Source: Octodonta nipae
Lineage: Eukaryota > Arthropoda > Insecta > Coleoptera > Chrysomelidae
Assembly (NCBI GenBank): GCA_034190945.1
Contig: CM067220.1
Location: 102,411,869 to 102,475,868 of the forward strand
Reading direction: 5' to 3'
DNA: 64,000 nucleotides
Positions 31,443 to 43,560 of this stretch are shown here, piece by piece. The translations under genes were made by a program, and so were the position numbers. A model generated the notes under the pieces. It had not been told where the DNA came from, searched no databases, and saw nothing but the letters and a program-made list of their open reading frames with translations. Numbering within the stretch: position 1 is the first letter of the stretch; each line of letters begins with the position of its first letter.

Positions 31443-34070
31443 CTAGGAATGAAAGCATTTATTCTTTGGGTCCGTTCATGAAATAAGTCACAGTGAACTT
31501 TGTCTTTTTGGACCCTCTCCGACAGTAGGCACGCTGCAGCACACTTCCTTCGACGCCTCCATAAATATTACTAAACAAATTTAAATGATCATAATTATTT
31601 GTGGCCAGCATTACAGTATTTTCTTCTTTGTATTCGAAAGTTTCATTTACTTCATCTTCATGGTATGGTAAACACCAACACTATTTAATGACCATACAAT
31701 AATTTACTATTCATAACATAACATTTATCGAGAATGATCAATAGCATTATTTCAAGAGGAAAATACATACATCAGTCTGGTCGTACCTCGTTGTGTCCCC
31801 ACGTCTATGCAGTGTAGAGCTAAGGAGGACAAACTTATATGGGCCTTAAACTGAAAAAGTGTTCAGGGGGCACTTGCAAATAAGAAGTTCAAGAAATGTC
31901 CAGAATGGCGCAAGTGTGACGACAGGGCTTGTTATGAAGTTACTAATTGTCAAGGGATTGAGATGCACAAATCCTACATTTACAACTGAAGTAGGCTCAA
32001 AAAGTAAGCAAGATTTAATTGTTCGTAAATATAATCTAGAAAATCTATGTGAAATTCTCCTTGTGAACAGTTTTCTCTGCTTTGTGTAATCTCTGCGAGT
32101 GATGAGTTTATAGTGTGTTAATTGTGATATAAATTAATAAGTGTATGACGCAGTTTAGACTTTTTATAAAACTCAGTGATTTTTTGATAGATATAAGAAA
32201 GTTAATTTCGAAGATTTTCATGAAATCTGTTCAAAAATTGTATGTAATATTACTGAAGGTTGTACAGTTGTTACAAATATAAAATACAAAATTCAGTATA
32301 TAAATATTTAATTAAACTCAATATTTATCCATATGTTTGGTTATTTACAACTGATTTTGAAAAGGTTAACACTCGTTTCATTTAACGTTTTATCTTTAGC
32401 TAGTTATTATCTTAAAAATATACATATTCAGATATTTGTTTATATATCTGTACCTTTATTTACATAATCAATTACTTGTAACCGACCACCACTTAGTTCA
32501 CATCTCTGACATCTCTAACTCAAATCACATTTAGCACATTTTAGAAAAACTTTAACTGTTTTTTTCTTTGCGTTGTTTTAATAAACTTTCGGGAGATTTC
32601 GATACAAGGCTTTGGAAAACTAATAAAGTAAAATAACTTCACCAAAAATGATTTAGTGTACTAATTTCTCCAACATATTCATGATATTAATGCACTTTGC
32701 TCCATTCCTTATTGATGGCATAATACAGGTAAATTAAAATCGTTTACAACTATTAAACTTTTACAATTGAAAATATTGTATTCACGTTAAAAACAAGTAA
32801 AAAGTGCCAGAAAAAAATGGCGGACATTAACGCATACGCATAAACAATAAAGGTCTATTTTATTTGACTAGGTTTGTTCGTAGAAAACTGATTTCTACGA
32901 ACAAATTGCCAAATTGAAAACCTTTTGTGGACACTTTTTCTTACACAGAGTGTGTCTGCCTTTACTCAATCCTCCATACCCACGTCGCAGCCAGATTCGA
33001 GAGGACGGAAACGGAAGTGCATCTGACATATCTAAAGTTGGTGAATGATATCCGGTTCTGGCACTGAAGCTCAGCGAGCTGCGGTCCGAGGAACCATTTG
33101 ATCTGTAGCACTAGATGAACAGTTAAGTATTCGTTGTGTTTGTATTTTATAGAACCTAAATAACAAAACTAAAACAAACCCAACACTCTTGTTTCCATCA
33201 AGCGAACCACATTTTGTTGGAGTTTAGTACTTATAGTACTTATACTTGTATATACGTACGGTTAATACAAACTACATGTAGGTATCTATAAACTAGCTCA
33301 GTAAACACTTTAACCTTACATGTATATTTTTAAAAGCTATAATTTATTAATGATTAAAATATTGATAGGTATTGGGTTTATATCACTTTTATCTAGAAGC
33401 GTAAATTAATAGTGTTGTACAATGGATGAGCGATATCCAAAATAAAAATTGCATAGGGAACTACGCCCATCATTAATTTTCTGATAATATCGTCATGTGA
33501 TTGTGCAAAGAAAATTATATCAATTGGCAGAAAAGTTGCATCTCGAAATACTTGGTAAGCTAACAACTTATTTGTTCGAATTTTTCAGCATTTCCTCTGA
33601 AATTCGAGTTAACCAGGTTCTACTGTATATGAAAATTATAAGTGTCTATAATAACACTTACAGATGCAACTTTATTTTACCATGTGTACCGTGTAAAGGC
33701 TTGGGAGAATTGATTTATTATTGAGTAGGTAGCCAGGATACGTGGAAGGGCTCCTTTCTATGATCTTGGACATCCAAAGGCACCACTTGTAATTGGCGTC
33801 AACGGTAGGTCGATGTCGAACACTAACCATACCAAGTTCTAGGCTATTGTGACTAATATACGTAAAACATATATATTTACCAAGATTAGACGAATGGCTT
33901 ATCGTAACACACAACTAAAAAAGCTAGAGACCAATTAAGGTAAAAACGTTTGATGAACAGAGAACGTCACATTTTCTTCGCATCCCCCTATCATATTGTC
34001 ACACTAAATGATACCCCCACACCCCCATATTCAAACACATTTTATCATCACGCTCTTTCTCGACTTAATA
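31443..34070. other. Unassigned stretch with small repeat fragments
   Basis: 31838-31875 matches the dispersed tail at 9697-9740. 33605-33650 matches the TIR element at 30917. The short palindrome TTTGTTCGTAGAAA / TTTCTACGAACAAA lies at about 32873-32906. Otherwise nothing recognisable. Confidence 0.45.
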
Positions 34071-34077
34071 TTACTTA

Positions 34078-34108
34078 ACAGCCGTTTCGAACCAGGAGTT
34101 CTCGGCAG
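34078..34108 (-). ncRNA. Hammerhead-like motif, one core mismatch
   Basis: Minus strand: CTGCCGA, GAAC, TCCTG, GTTC, GAAAC, GGCTGT. Against CUGANGA the fourth base is C in place of A. Stem II is 4 bp, closed by the expected G-C pair before GAAA. Confidence 0.55.
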
Positions 34109-34369
34109 ATACGCTTCCTTGAATGACAAGTTTTAAAGTGAAATACTTGGATGTAATACACATCAGTAAGACAACAGTCAGTGTATTGAACCTAATAGAT
34201 GTCGGTGACATCTACCGTCTAGTGAGTAATTTAAGTATATGAAGGCATACTATGCTATAACATATACCATACTCTTGACAGATAGTTCAAGTGTTTTATA
34301 TAAAAACACAAAAGTAAATATATTTACAGATATATATCCACATATTTAGAACTATATCATTCAACGTTT

Positions 34370-34400
34370 ACAGCCGTTTCGAACCAGGAGTTCCCGTCAG
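34370..34400 (-). ncRNA. Hammerhead-like motif, different core mismatch
   Basis: Minus strand: CTGACGG, GAAC, TCCTG, GTTC, GAAAC, GGCTGT. Here the last base of CUGANGA is G in place of A. The sister copy at 34078 has that base intact but is changed elsewhere, so their consensus is a perfect CUGACGA core. Confidence 0.55.
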
Positions 34401-34534
34401 ATACGCTTCCTTGAATGACAAGTTCTAAAGTGAAATACTTGGATGTAATAATAGTATGCCTTCATATACTTAAGTTACTCACTAGACGGTCGATGTCACC
34501 GACATCTATTAGGTTCAATACACTGACCGAACAT

Positions 34535-36565
34535 ATGTAGTCATAAAAATATGGCTTCATGTCCTATTTCTTCCAATTTTCCTTTAAAAGCGTTCATTAA
34601 TTCAGCATGGCAACCCTACCCCCGTACATGCTTTATGTTTCCAGACTGTTCAGAGAACTTGGTGGAACCTTTCCAGTTAACCTTCATTTAAATTAGTTGT
34701 GATTCCAGATATGTTCCAATGATAATCTCTTATTTCTAATGTCCCATATTCCTTGTTTACTATAGCCTCCTAGAAGACTAGGCTTTGGAATGCTTAGTAC
34801 CTGCTTGAAGTTCTCTCGGGTATACCACGCCCTACTTCTCGGTACGGTATTTGAGTCGAAAAGAGTGAACATATAAAATTTAAATTCAATATACAAACAA
34901 TAATTATAATACTTACACAGGTCGACAATCTTTATGGAATATAGCTATAGAAAAGTTATTCTGAGGACAATTTTACAAATAACGGAAATTAGTTTGCTCA
35001 AGAGGAAGATATTGTTAGTGTCAATAGTATAAACTCAGAGAATACAACTTTCTTAAAACTCAAAAACGCTATTACAACGTTTTCGAAGTATAACTGCGTG
35101 TACCACTATAAATATTGGCCGAATATAAACATCAGAAAAGCCGTATTGAAACAAAGTTACTGAAATAAAAGTTTTATTGGGGATAGAGCAAACTACACTT
35201 GAAGGCTTGCATCACCATCAGAAACATTTATGGTGACACTCTGGAAACGAGATATTCGGTACTGTCATGTCTTTGAATCTAATTTAATTATATTACTTTG
35301 TATACGTTTTGAACGTGTAACTAATATACAAATCAGACCACATTTTGGTAAGTTAGCTGCAGTAATTAGGGACTTGGACATAGTTCTTACAACCTGATTT
35401 GCAAATAAGAAAAAACAATCTTCGGATTTACGGAAATTTTCGATTGACAATTTTTGTATAAGCCCAGTGAGGTTACAATAAATAAATGGTTGTTAAAAAG
35501 TGTATCATGTTTCTCGAAGAATGTTTTCCTTATTGGTCTAAAATGAATTAGTCGGTTATTTCATTAATTATTTCATTTGTTAGTTAACGTACTTTTTTTG
35601 TTGTGTTGAATACAATTCTGATTTCCCTTGCGGTTTAATGAATACAAACTGTTCGATTATAGAATGATATGGCCACTGTAAAAGCCATTAAAAATAAAAA
35701 ATAAAAAATGGAGTGTGTATATATATATATATGTCTCACTGAAAATGTTTCACTGTTAACTGAGCCCTCTTTAACTTAGTTATAGTTCCGCCCGTAAGCC
35801 AATTACGAGAGTAAATCTCTACTAATTCTCTGACCTATACATACTAATCTAGTAAAGTTTATGTGTTTGAACGCCCTAATTTCTAGAACTCTTTGTCAGA
35901 TAAGAAAAATTATAGCCTATTCATTGAGAAAGTTAACATAGCCTATAGTTAGAGTTGTGATTGAGTTATCTCGAACGTGCTAGTGATCGCGTATTTCATA
36001 AACGACTAGACCAATTGGGATCATATTTACAAAACGTCTTTTGTCGAGACAATGGTTCCTATCTATAATAAGATCCGGTGTATTATGTCAGTGCTCGAAC
36101 TCTTGAACGGCTTGGCCGACTCAAATCACATTCACTCAATATATTTGTTTGATGGTCTCTAGGCTATTCCAGGATTGAAGAGACCGCGCGGTACGGATCT
36201 TAGTGAACTTTTGAATGACTTGACTGATAGAAGTCATATTCACAAAATGTATTTATTTTGTGTAGAGAAAGGTTATATAGATATGCTATGAACCATTAAG
36301 GGGCCTTGTAGTCAAGAGTTGAAAAACTTTTATCGGGCCAAGGGTAAAATAATGTCTGCTGAACTAATCACTTCTGTACGGCCAAACTTAGAACAAGGTC
36401 TGCCCGACCAAGGGTTGAAAAACATCTGCTGAGCCGGCAATAAGTGTTTGATTTTAATTTTGGAAAGTTTGTGGTACTATTCTAATTCTTTTCAGAAGGT
36501 TACTGACGCATCTACTGGATTATGATTATGAATATTTGGGAAATATCACATTTGAAATCAAGACA
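34535..36565. other. Unassigned stretch
   Basis: No coding relic recognised. 35980-36430 contains repeated phrases (CTCGAACTCTTGAACGGCTT; CTTAGTGAACTTTTGAATGA; GTTGAAAAAC) suggestive of an old dispersed repeat. A short (TA)n tract is at 35718-35733. Confidence 0.4.
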
Positions 36566-37310
36566 TATTTTTTAACTGACTTCCAAAAAGGAGGAGGTTA
36601 TCAATTCGTCGCGTATTTTTTTCGCTTTTTTTTTGTATGTATGTTACCTGATTTCTTCTCCTATGGTGCACCGTTTTGAATGAATATGGTCTTGTTTAAT
36701 AGATTATATATCCGAATTGGTGAAACTTCAACTTTTGGAAAAGAATTCTATTGGTAAAGTGATAAAATTTGTGAATGAACACATGCGTGCATGGAAATCG
36801 ACCAATATCCCTAATATTTTAGTCGATTTTTCGATAACTCCTTATGGATGTGTATAGTTTTTTAACGTTTCATCTATTAAGGAAGATCCTTAGGTGATCT
36901 CATAGGTATACTTTTGTGCGACGTGCAACTTGCAGTTTTACAGAAAATCGCCGAAAATTCTAAAATTCTTATCAAAAATTACATCGACATGACATAACGG
37001 ACATTTCCTCATAAATATTTTAATTCCAACGTAATAGTGCGGTAATTTTAGGCACTGGAAGTTTTAATTGCGAATTTGAAAATTTTCTATGTACATCTCA
37101 AGCATATAGGTAGTAAAGCATTGTATTTTCGGCTCCTTAAATGAATGAGTACCACGCTCGTTTTGTTTGTATACCAGGCAAATATACCTATTTAAATGCA
37201 AATTTTTCCATTTTGCGAAGAGGTGCTTTTGGTTGTCACATTCTCCCGGCCTAATATAAAATTCAGTGACAACACATGTCAAACTTTAAATTGCTATTTG
37301 GTGCGTTTAT
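36566..37310 (+). repeat. Dispersed repeat, GACTTCCAAAAAGGAGGAGG family
   Basis: Starts TTAACTGACTTCCAAAAAGG. It shares an ordered series of blocks with 48115-49390: ATTAAGGAAGATCC, AAAATCGCCGAAAAT, GACATTTCCT, AATATTTTAATTCCAAC, TAGTGCGG, and CAACACATGTCAA followed by TAAATTGCTAT near the end. Direct copies, well diverged. Confidence 0.7.
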
Positions 37311-37620
37311 AGACAGGGTGTTTAGTTATATGGAGAGGAATTAATGTTACACAGGGCGATAATATAAAATGTTAAAAATGAAATAATTTATGGGGTAGCC
37401 CACAAGGAGTTATATGCTATGGTTGAAATATAGGACGGATTTGATTCCGTAAATATGGGATGGATTCTACTCCGTCCTATAGTTTACAGAAGGCAGCTAA
37501 CAAATTTATGCTTGTCCGTGGGCAGTCGTATGTACAGGATGGTTGGAACTGGTTGTCAAAAAAAGTTGAAAAAAGGTTACATGGCGTAGTCCATAAGGCA
37601 TAAATATATTTTGGGCACTG
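37310..37620 (+). repeat. Short CAGGGTGG-type satellite array
   Basis: Degenerate units (ACAGGGTGTTTAGTTATATG, TACACAGGGCGAT, GTACAGGATGGTTGGAAC) with CCATAAGGCATA. It directly follows the dispersed repeat and precedes a PLE-like ribozyme motif. Confidence 0.65.
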
Positions 37621-37638
37621 GAAGTTTTAATTCAATTC

Positions 37639-37669
37639 AAGGAACTAGACTAAGTTAGTCTAATTCCTT
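37639..37669. repeat. 31-bp near-perfect palindrome
   Basis: AAGGAACTAGACTAA, G, TTAGTCTAATTCCTT: 15-base arms with one mismatch. It abuts the hammerhead-like motif that follows. Confidence 0.85.
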
Positions 37670-37695
37670 GACAAAGACATTAGTCGAAACGCGTC
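37668..37695 (+). ncRNA. Hammerhead-like motif, minimal stem II
   Basis: TTGACAA, A, GAC, ATTA, GTC, GAAAC, GCGTC. Two positions differ from CUGANGA (first base T, sixth base A). Stem II is 3 bp. The downstream sequence (GTGGAAATTGCAATTGTAGT, then a short ORF from ATG at 37760) is probably the PLE 5' region. Confidence 0.5.
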
Positions 37696-39290
37696 GGACA
37701 GTTTTTTGAAAAAACGTAAATTGTGGAAATTGCAATTGTAGTATCAGTTAATTATTATAATGAATTTCCAACAAGTATCGGCCGAATCAATTCAGTATCA
37801 GAAAATAGAAAGCAACAATCTCATAGTAGAACCAGAACATTCGGTTCTTTCGAGTAATTATTTGACAAAATTTGCGTGAATAACCCTAAAAAATTAATTC
37901 TGCCAGTAAACTTAATTGAACAAGTCAATATACCAGCACTTGGACACCCAAAGTCTGGATTTCAAACATATGATCATATCGCCACTATTGCTAATGATAT
38001 CTTGATACTACCTTCAACCTCACGCCAATTTCATGAATAATGTGTATGCTTTTAGTTACAATATCTTCTGTAGGTTACCTATATTTATTGTAATATGACA
38101 GGTTGATTTAAATCTAAAGATGTAATCTCATCATAAAAACAATTGCCAGAAGTGTATAAACTAGATTAAAAAAATCCACACTTCAATGGAGATATATATT
38201 TGGCCTGCTCACGAGTAGGGAAATCTTTTTAGTAATCTGCGAATCCATCAGACAGCAAAACCAAAAATAGTTACTGCGTATCCAAAAGCACTTCAATAAA
38301 CAGGAGTAAAACAAACAGTTTCTTTCGATGAGTGGGCACGCGTGTGCAAAAACACTTGTGAGCAAATATTATCTTTTCAAACAGAAAGTAAAAACAAAAG
38401 GTGATAACAAAAACTTCTGTGCACAAAAAAATGGAAACGAAAACAAGAATTTTCATTTAGATTCCCCCGTGTAACGACGATCAATATTGATAAAGCAAAT
38501 AACCGCGAGGGATGTTAAATAATTATATGTGTAGACGTGAAATTCAATCAGAGAAATCAATTCCTACACCTGAACTAGCAGAGAAACAGCGTTCCCGAGG
38601 TCGATGTATGTAAAACTATTTACGCAAATACATAAGTGTCACTTCGGGAAACACGAATTATCGAGTGAGAACACGGTGTCTACAACAAATATGTTTGCTT
38701 ATCTGATTTTACCCTATTCTATGCCTTTCCTTTCGTTGATGAGCGAAAACAGATCGATACACGGGAACGGCATCAGGGACTATAATATGCGCCCGCAAAG
38801 AACTTTATATCGTAAATCATTCGTATCGAGATTGTGGCTCTCACGAAACTCCTAAAGGCCAAGTACACTACTTGAATTTGAGATATTTGTGTGTACAATG
38901 GTAACGGTGACAGGTCAAGCCATCCCACACCATTTGACCAGATATCTCACTGCAGGAACATCACCCTCGAATTATGAGTCATTAAAATTAATCTGTTTAC
39001 TGGTTGTTTCAGAAAGATAATGTCAAAATTGTCTACAGGGATATTCTGGAATCTATGGAGATATCTTGCTACCAAATAACCTAATGGGGGACTCAAATTG
39101 TCAGCATACGATTTAATATTTAAAGCATTTCAAAAGCTATAAATTTGTAATAACATTTCTAATTCTATTAGATATGATTACACCAGAGGCAGTTTCTAGA
39201 AAGAGTTTGTAGTGTAATTGTGAAATTTACAAGTCAATGTATTGTTTTACATAAATTTCCGAATACAGAATGACGCTATATTAAACCGAC
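37696..39290. other. PLE-like 5' flank, then unassigned
   Basis: 37700-38040 may be the start of a PLE coding region (MNFQQVSAESIQYQKIES at 37760, soon stopped); I cannot confirm this. 38110-39290 holds nothing recognised; 38570-38960 is less AT-rich. Confidence 0.35.
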
Positions 39291-39344
39291 AACGTTCTAT
39301 CCCAAAAAGTTACAGAGATACAGGCTATTAAATATTTTCATTTA

Positions 39345-40845
39345 TAATTTATATTTAAAAAAGAACCATTTCAACTGGCTTAAAAACCGTTTAGAAACTG
39401 TGTGCAATTAATAACTATTTTCTGACATATATTTTTTATTATCTGATTAAAGCTACAGTTCTGTCTCTAATTTGTATTTTTTTCTAGATTTCCCACAGTT
39501 TTTTTACTATGTTATTTGTTTTATTATTTGGACCACTTTCTATGTGTAACTTTAATTCGCCCTTTATTGCAACCACCCTGTATATGTTTCTGTGTATTGG
39601 TCACTCAATCTAATTTATTTATCTATCATTTTCTGAATTACCGTGTACAACTTAATTCAACTCTACACGATGTTGCAACCGCCCTATATAAGTATTAATC
39701 CCTTCCACCATAATGACTGTTTTCTATTTTTCTATTGTTAAAATTAACCTGTATACCTATAATTTTACTTCCGTCCATATATCAAGTATAAGTAACTACT
39801 TATGTTCCACACTATATACAATTTTTTTAACAATAATTCCACTTCACCTTATATTTCAATCATCCTGTATATGCAACTGCTTCTAACATTTTTTGAAGCC
39901 CCCGCCTTACAACTCGAATATCTTTACTGCTTATTTAAGCATTTTATTAAAGTTTTTTGATGCACTCTGTATAACTATAGTTTTACTTCTCTCTTATTTC
40001 AACCACTTTGTATAGGCAACTACTTATGTGCAACCCATTACAATTTTTTTTAAACCACCCTGTATAACTTTAATTCTATTCCACACTTATATTTCAACCA
40101 TCCTATATATGAAACTGCTTATGTACCACCCAATATCACATTTGTTTGTAAGATGTTTTGAACCCACCTATTTAACTGTAATTTAACTTCGTCCTATATT
40201 TCAACTGTACACATTGCTTGAATTTCGATGCACGCACACACACACACCGATAACCCTACCATCGTATACCGTATAGAAAAGATCGCTCACTTAACAATCT
40301 TTCTTATCGATAACCTAATGGCACATTTTGTGCCATTTCACTGGACTGCAAGCCTTATAAAACCATTACAAACACGCTGTATACTTTCATGGTATATCTT
40401 GACATTTAAGCTAGATATTTATGTTACCGTTTTTGGCACATAATTGTACGATTTTCAGAAAAGCGGTATGTTTTACGTTATAGAAAATTATAAGGAATCA
40501 AGCTGGAATATCTCTTTGTGGAATACAATTTAAAACATTCAAATTGATTGAGCCATTTTAGAGAAAACAGTGTAGATTAACTTAAATTCCCTGAATTGTA
40601 GTCCCTTAATAACTCCTTTTTCAGATTTTCTGGAAAATCGTAAATTTCACGTTATCGAAAATTATATGGTACCTTTCTGTATTATTCCTTAATACAATGC
40701 CGTTTTTGAATAATCACTGAGCATACGTAAAAAATGTGCCAACGAATTGTTAATCTCCTCCTTTTAAAAACGTGCCGTCGAATTGATAAATCCCTCATTT
40801 TAAGAACGTGGCGTAACCCCTTCCTTTTCGGAAGTCAGTTAAAAA
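39345..40845 (-). mobile_element. Long TIR-like repeat element, copy B (inverted)
   Basis: Reverse complement of copy A. Shared anchors: the AACTGACTTCCGAAAAGGAA head at 40845 downward, a GTATGCTCAGTGATTATTC block, ACTGAAATGGCACAAAATGT-like sequence near 40330, the satellite (40210 down to 39510), and AAACGGTTTTTAAGC, then TTGAAATGGTTC, near 39370. It lacks the PLE insertion and AT tracts present in copy A. Its far end stops at about 39345, short of copy A's right terminus. Confidence 0.7.
39510..40215 (-). repeat. CAGGGTGG satellite within copy B
   Basis: CCACCCTGTATA and variants at about 39570, 40060, 40090 and elsewhere, read on the minus strand, with GCAACTACTTATGTG links. Unit order matches 29295-29745. 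Confidence 0.8.
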
Positions 40846-40849
40846 TGAA

Positions 40850-41550
40850 TATTTGTGGTAATTCAAAAACGCCTTTGTTCAAATTTGGTGCCCAATCATC
40901 CTTTAAAAAAAGTAACATGTTGGCGTACAGAACCTTACAATTTAACCAGTAACGCGTTGTTTTTTACGCCATTAGAGTAAATATGTTTTACTCTTTTAGA
41001 TTTGCTGTTCATCTCTAGTTCAAAAGCAATAAATTTAGAGATACACGCAAGCTATATTAAAATTCGCCCAGAGAGTTTAGTCCATACTTTTAGGTTCGCT
41101 GACATTCCAAAAAATAAATGTGGATGCTTAATAATACGAACAATACTTGCAGTGCCTTAATAACAAGCAGCCGCTTGGCGGTACTCAACAAAAATCACAC
41201 TAAAATGGTAAAATGGAAATGTAATAGCCCCAAGTTCTATGTTTATTCTCCTTAATGTACATCATTTTGTTAACTTTGATTGCCTTGTTGATTCACAATT
41301 TAATTAAATCTCTCTCTTATATAGTCATTCTGTTTATTATGAGTTTGTGGATGTTTTTATTGGTAATATTTTATAAAATATTAGTGAGGATATATTTTAT
41401 TATATTCTGTTAAGTTCTCTTCTTCAAAAATTGCTTATAATATCTAAGATCTAACTTGCTCTGGTATTCTGTATTTCCAAATATTATTGGCTTGTATTGA
41501 AACAAAGCTGTAATGTTTTACTAGCAACCTCAAAATTCAACTACGCCCGA
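40850..41550. other. Unassigned stretch
   Basis: AT-rich and no family recognised. The PLE relic below may begin in its last 50 bases. Confidence 0.4.
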
Positions 41551-41559
41551 GTTGTCTGC

Positions 41560-43560
41560 TTCAGTTGCCGGTGAAAAGTTGAGAAGAAATAGAAACAGCC
41601 CAGAAACCACAGTTTGACTTCGGCCGTGAAACTCTATATACTCTGACAAAAAAACCTTTACGAGGAGGATACCTACCGCTCAATCAGGAAATTTGAAGTT
41701 CTTCGCAAGAAGAAATCTCAGTTTTAATCTTCACTTACTTCTTTGGAGAGAGGCTGATATTCTATCACAGTTTTTACAAGTAAAACGAGTTTTTCATACC
41801 TCGTAATCTTGCCACATTTATACAAGAACCGAGAGAACACACCTGCATGAACGTTCTCACTAAGCACGACGAGATATAGTATGGAAAGACCAATATCAAG
41901 TTTCTTGCCACCGTATAATCAGCAGTCAATTAGCATTGGGATAAGGTAACAAGAATCACTTACGACTCAATGCTGACTACTATGACACATTCGACAGAGC
42001 GGTACACCGCTGTTCTCGACCTGCAGTGCACATTGGTAACTGTGACACAATATCAATTAACATCTGATGAAACTTCTGTGTTGGCCAAGGGTACAAATTT
42101 TACTGTCATCCAGTAAGTTGTTCCAGTAGAAGACATTATTTGCTGAAATTGACTAGAGCATTCGTAACCTTCCGTCGGAGGTTGCAGTGAGAATCCGTCG
42201 AGAGTCAAGAATTTTGCAAAGGCCAAGACACCTGACAAAGAGAACTGTTGGCGTTAAAAAATCTCCTGAAAAACAAAGAGCTCATCATTTTGTCAGCAGG
42301 CAAGAGAAATGCTACTACGGTAATGAATACTGAGGATTACAATTAGAAAATCTGTGATCTACTAGACGCATTCACATACCGAAAGTTGCTGAAGGATCCA
42401 ATATCGAAAATGCTTAGGAAAACAAACAAACTGATTAAGGTGTGAACAATACCCGTTGACGACCAGAGAACATTAAAACAGCCAGAGGCCGTACCACGAA
42501 GACTATATAGTTTACCTAAAATACATAAACCCAACATTACTCTAGCCTAACCTGAGTACCATCAACTCTCTGACATTGGGAAACATCTATTAAAGGTTTT
42601 GAAACGTAACGTAGGAATTGCTAATTACCAGAGATTCCGGACATTTTACTGAAAACTTAAAAACATTTATTGTCAAACTTCTAGCAATTTTTGACTTAAT
42701 CTCTCCGTAAACCATTACAAAAATCAATGCAACAGCTGATATCTTCCCTCACGGTATTTCCGATTTGATTAGACTCATCCAGACCACGACCCATGTTCAA
42801 TGGAATCAAGAATTTTATGAGCATGCTGATGGCGTGATGAGAAGCCCTCTTTGTCCAGTCTTCGCCAATTTTTATACAGAGAACTTTGAAACAAAAGTTT
42901 TAAACATTACCTTCGTGTTGGTTCCGTTATGTGGATGACACATTTGTGGTTTCGACTCACTAGAAGATCTACTATTGGCATTCACATGAAATTTGAACAA
43001 CATCCATCCACGGATTCAATTTACAATGAAAAAAGAAATACAGACCGCTATCTCCATAAACAATCTGGTCATCATCCTAGTCAAAAGATGACTGTGATTA
43101 AAAGTCTTGTGAACCGAGCAAACAGAATCTATGAACCACGTCATCTAAAAAACGAACTAGTCTATGAGATAAGACGATGTTTTAATTCAGGATGGAAATC
43201 TATCCATACAAAGCTATCACAAATCTACCTACCTTAAAAAAACACAGATTGCACTGGGAAACTACTCAGGAAACACCATGTCAAAACAGTTTACAAGCTT
43301 AACAATTTCGCCAAATATTCCGTTCTCCGAAAGATCCCAGTACAGAATACAGTGTTCTTATCGAAACTACACGCCATAGTGTCCACACTAGTGTTGCCGA
43401 GCAAAAACGAAATTGAAGTTTATTACATTCTGGTGGTACTAAGCATGCGTTACTCACATCCCACCATCGAAATATTCGAACATCATAATAATTTTAACAG
43501 GAAAGAAGAATGCTTAAAGTTCAACAAAATATGGTATCCCGCACTCCGACACGCAATACC
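41560..43560 (+). pseudogene. Penelope-like element protein, decayed
   Basis: PLE reverse transcriptase/endonuclease relic in many frame pieces, in the right order. LTSDETSVLAKGTNFTVIQ at 42058 corresponds to the N-terminal LSKG.NF motif. EDI then IRNLPSE...RIRRES near 42130-42210 is the helical linker. RLYSLPKIHKPNIT at 42500 matches the universal LYGLPKIHKP of PLEs. FYEHADGVMRSPLCPVFANF at 42813-42875 is motif B (family: VAMGSPLSP). WFRYVDDTFVV at 42919-42951 is motif C with the catalytic DD. EIFEHHNNFNRKEECLKF at 43458 is the segment that follows the GIY-YIG domain in relatives. The GIY-YIG core itself was not found. Many stops and frameshifts; inactive. Confidence 0.85.

Larger units (their letters stand above)
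34078..34530 (-). mobile_element. PLE pLTR relic: tandem then inverted copies
   Basis: CAGCCGTTTCGAACCAGGAG begins two direct copies, at 34079 and 34371 (spacing 292 bp). The second stops after TACTTGGATGTAAT and joins an inverted piece (34447-34530, CTTCATATACTTAAGTTACT) complementary to 34183-34253. Such tandem/inverted pLTR arrangements are typical of PLEs. These copies are uninterrupted at the point where the Helitron entered the 21-kb copy. Confidence 0.75.
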
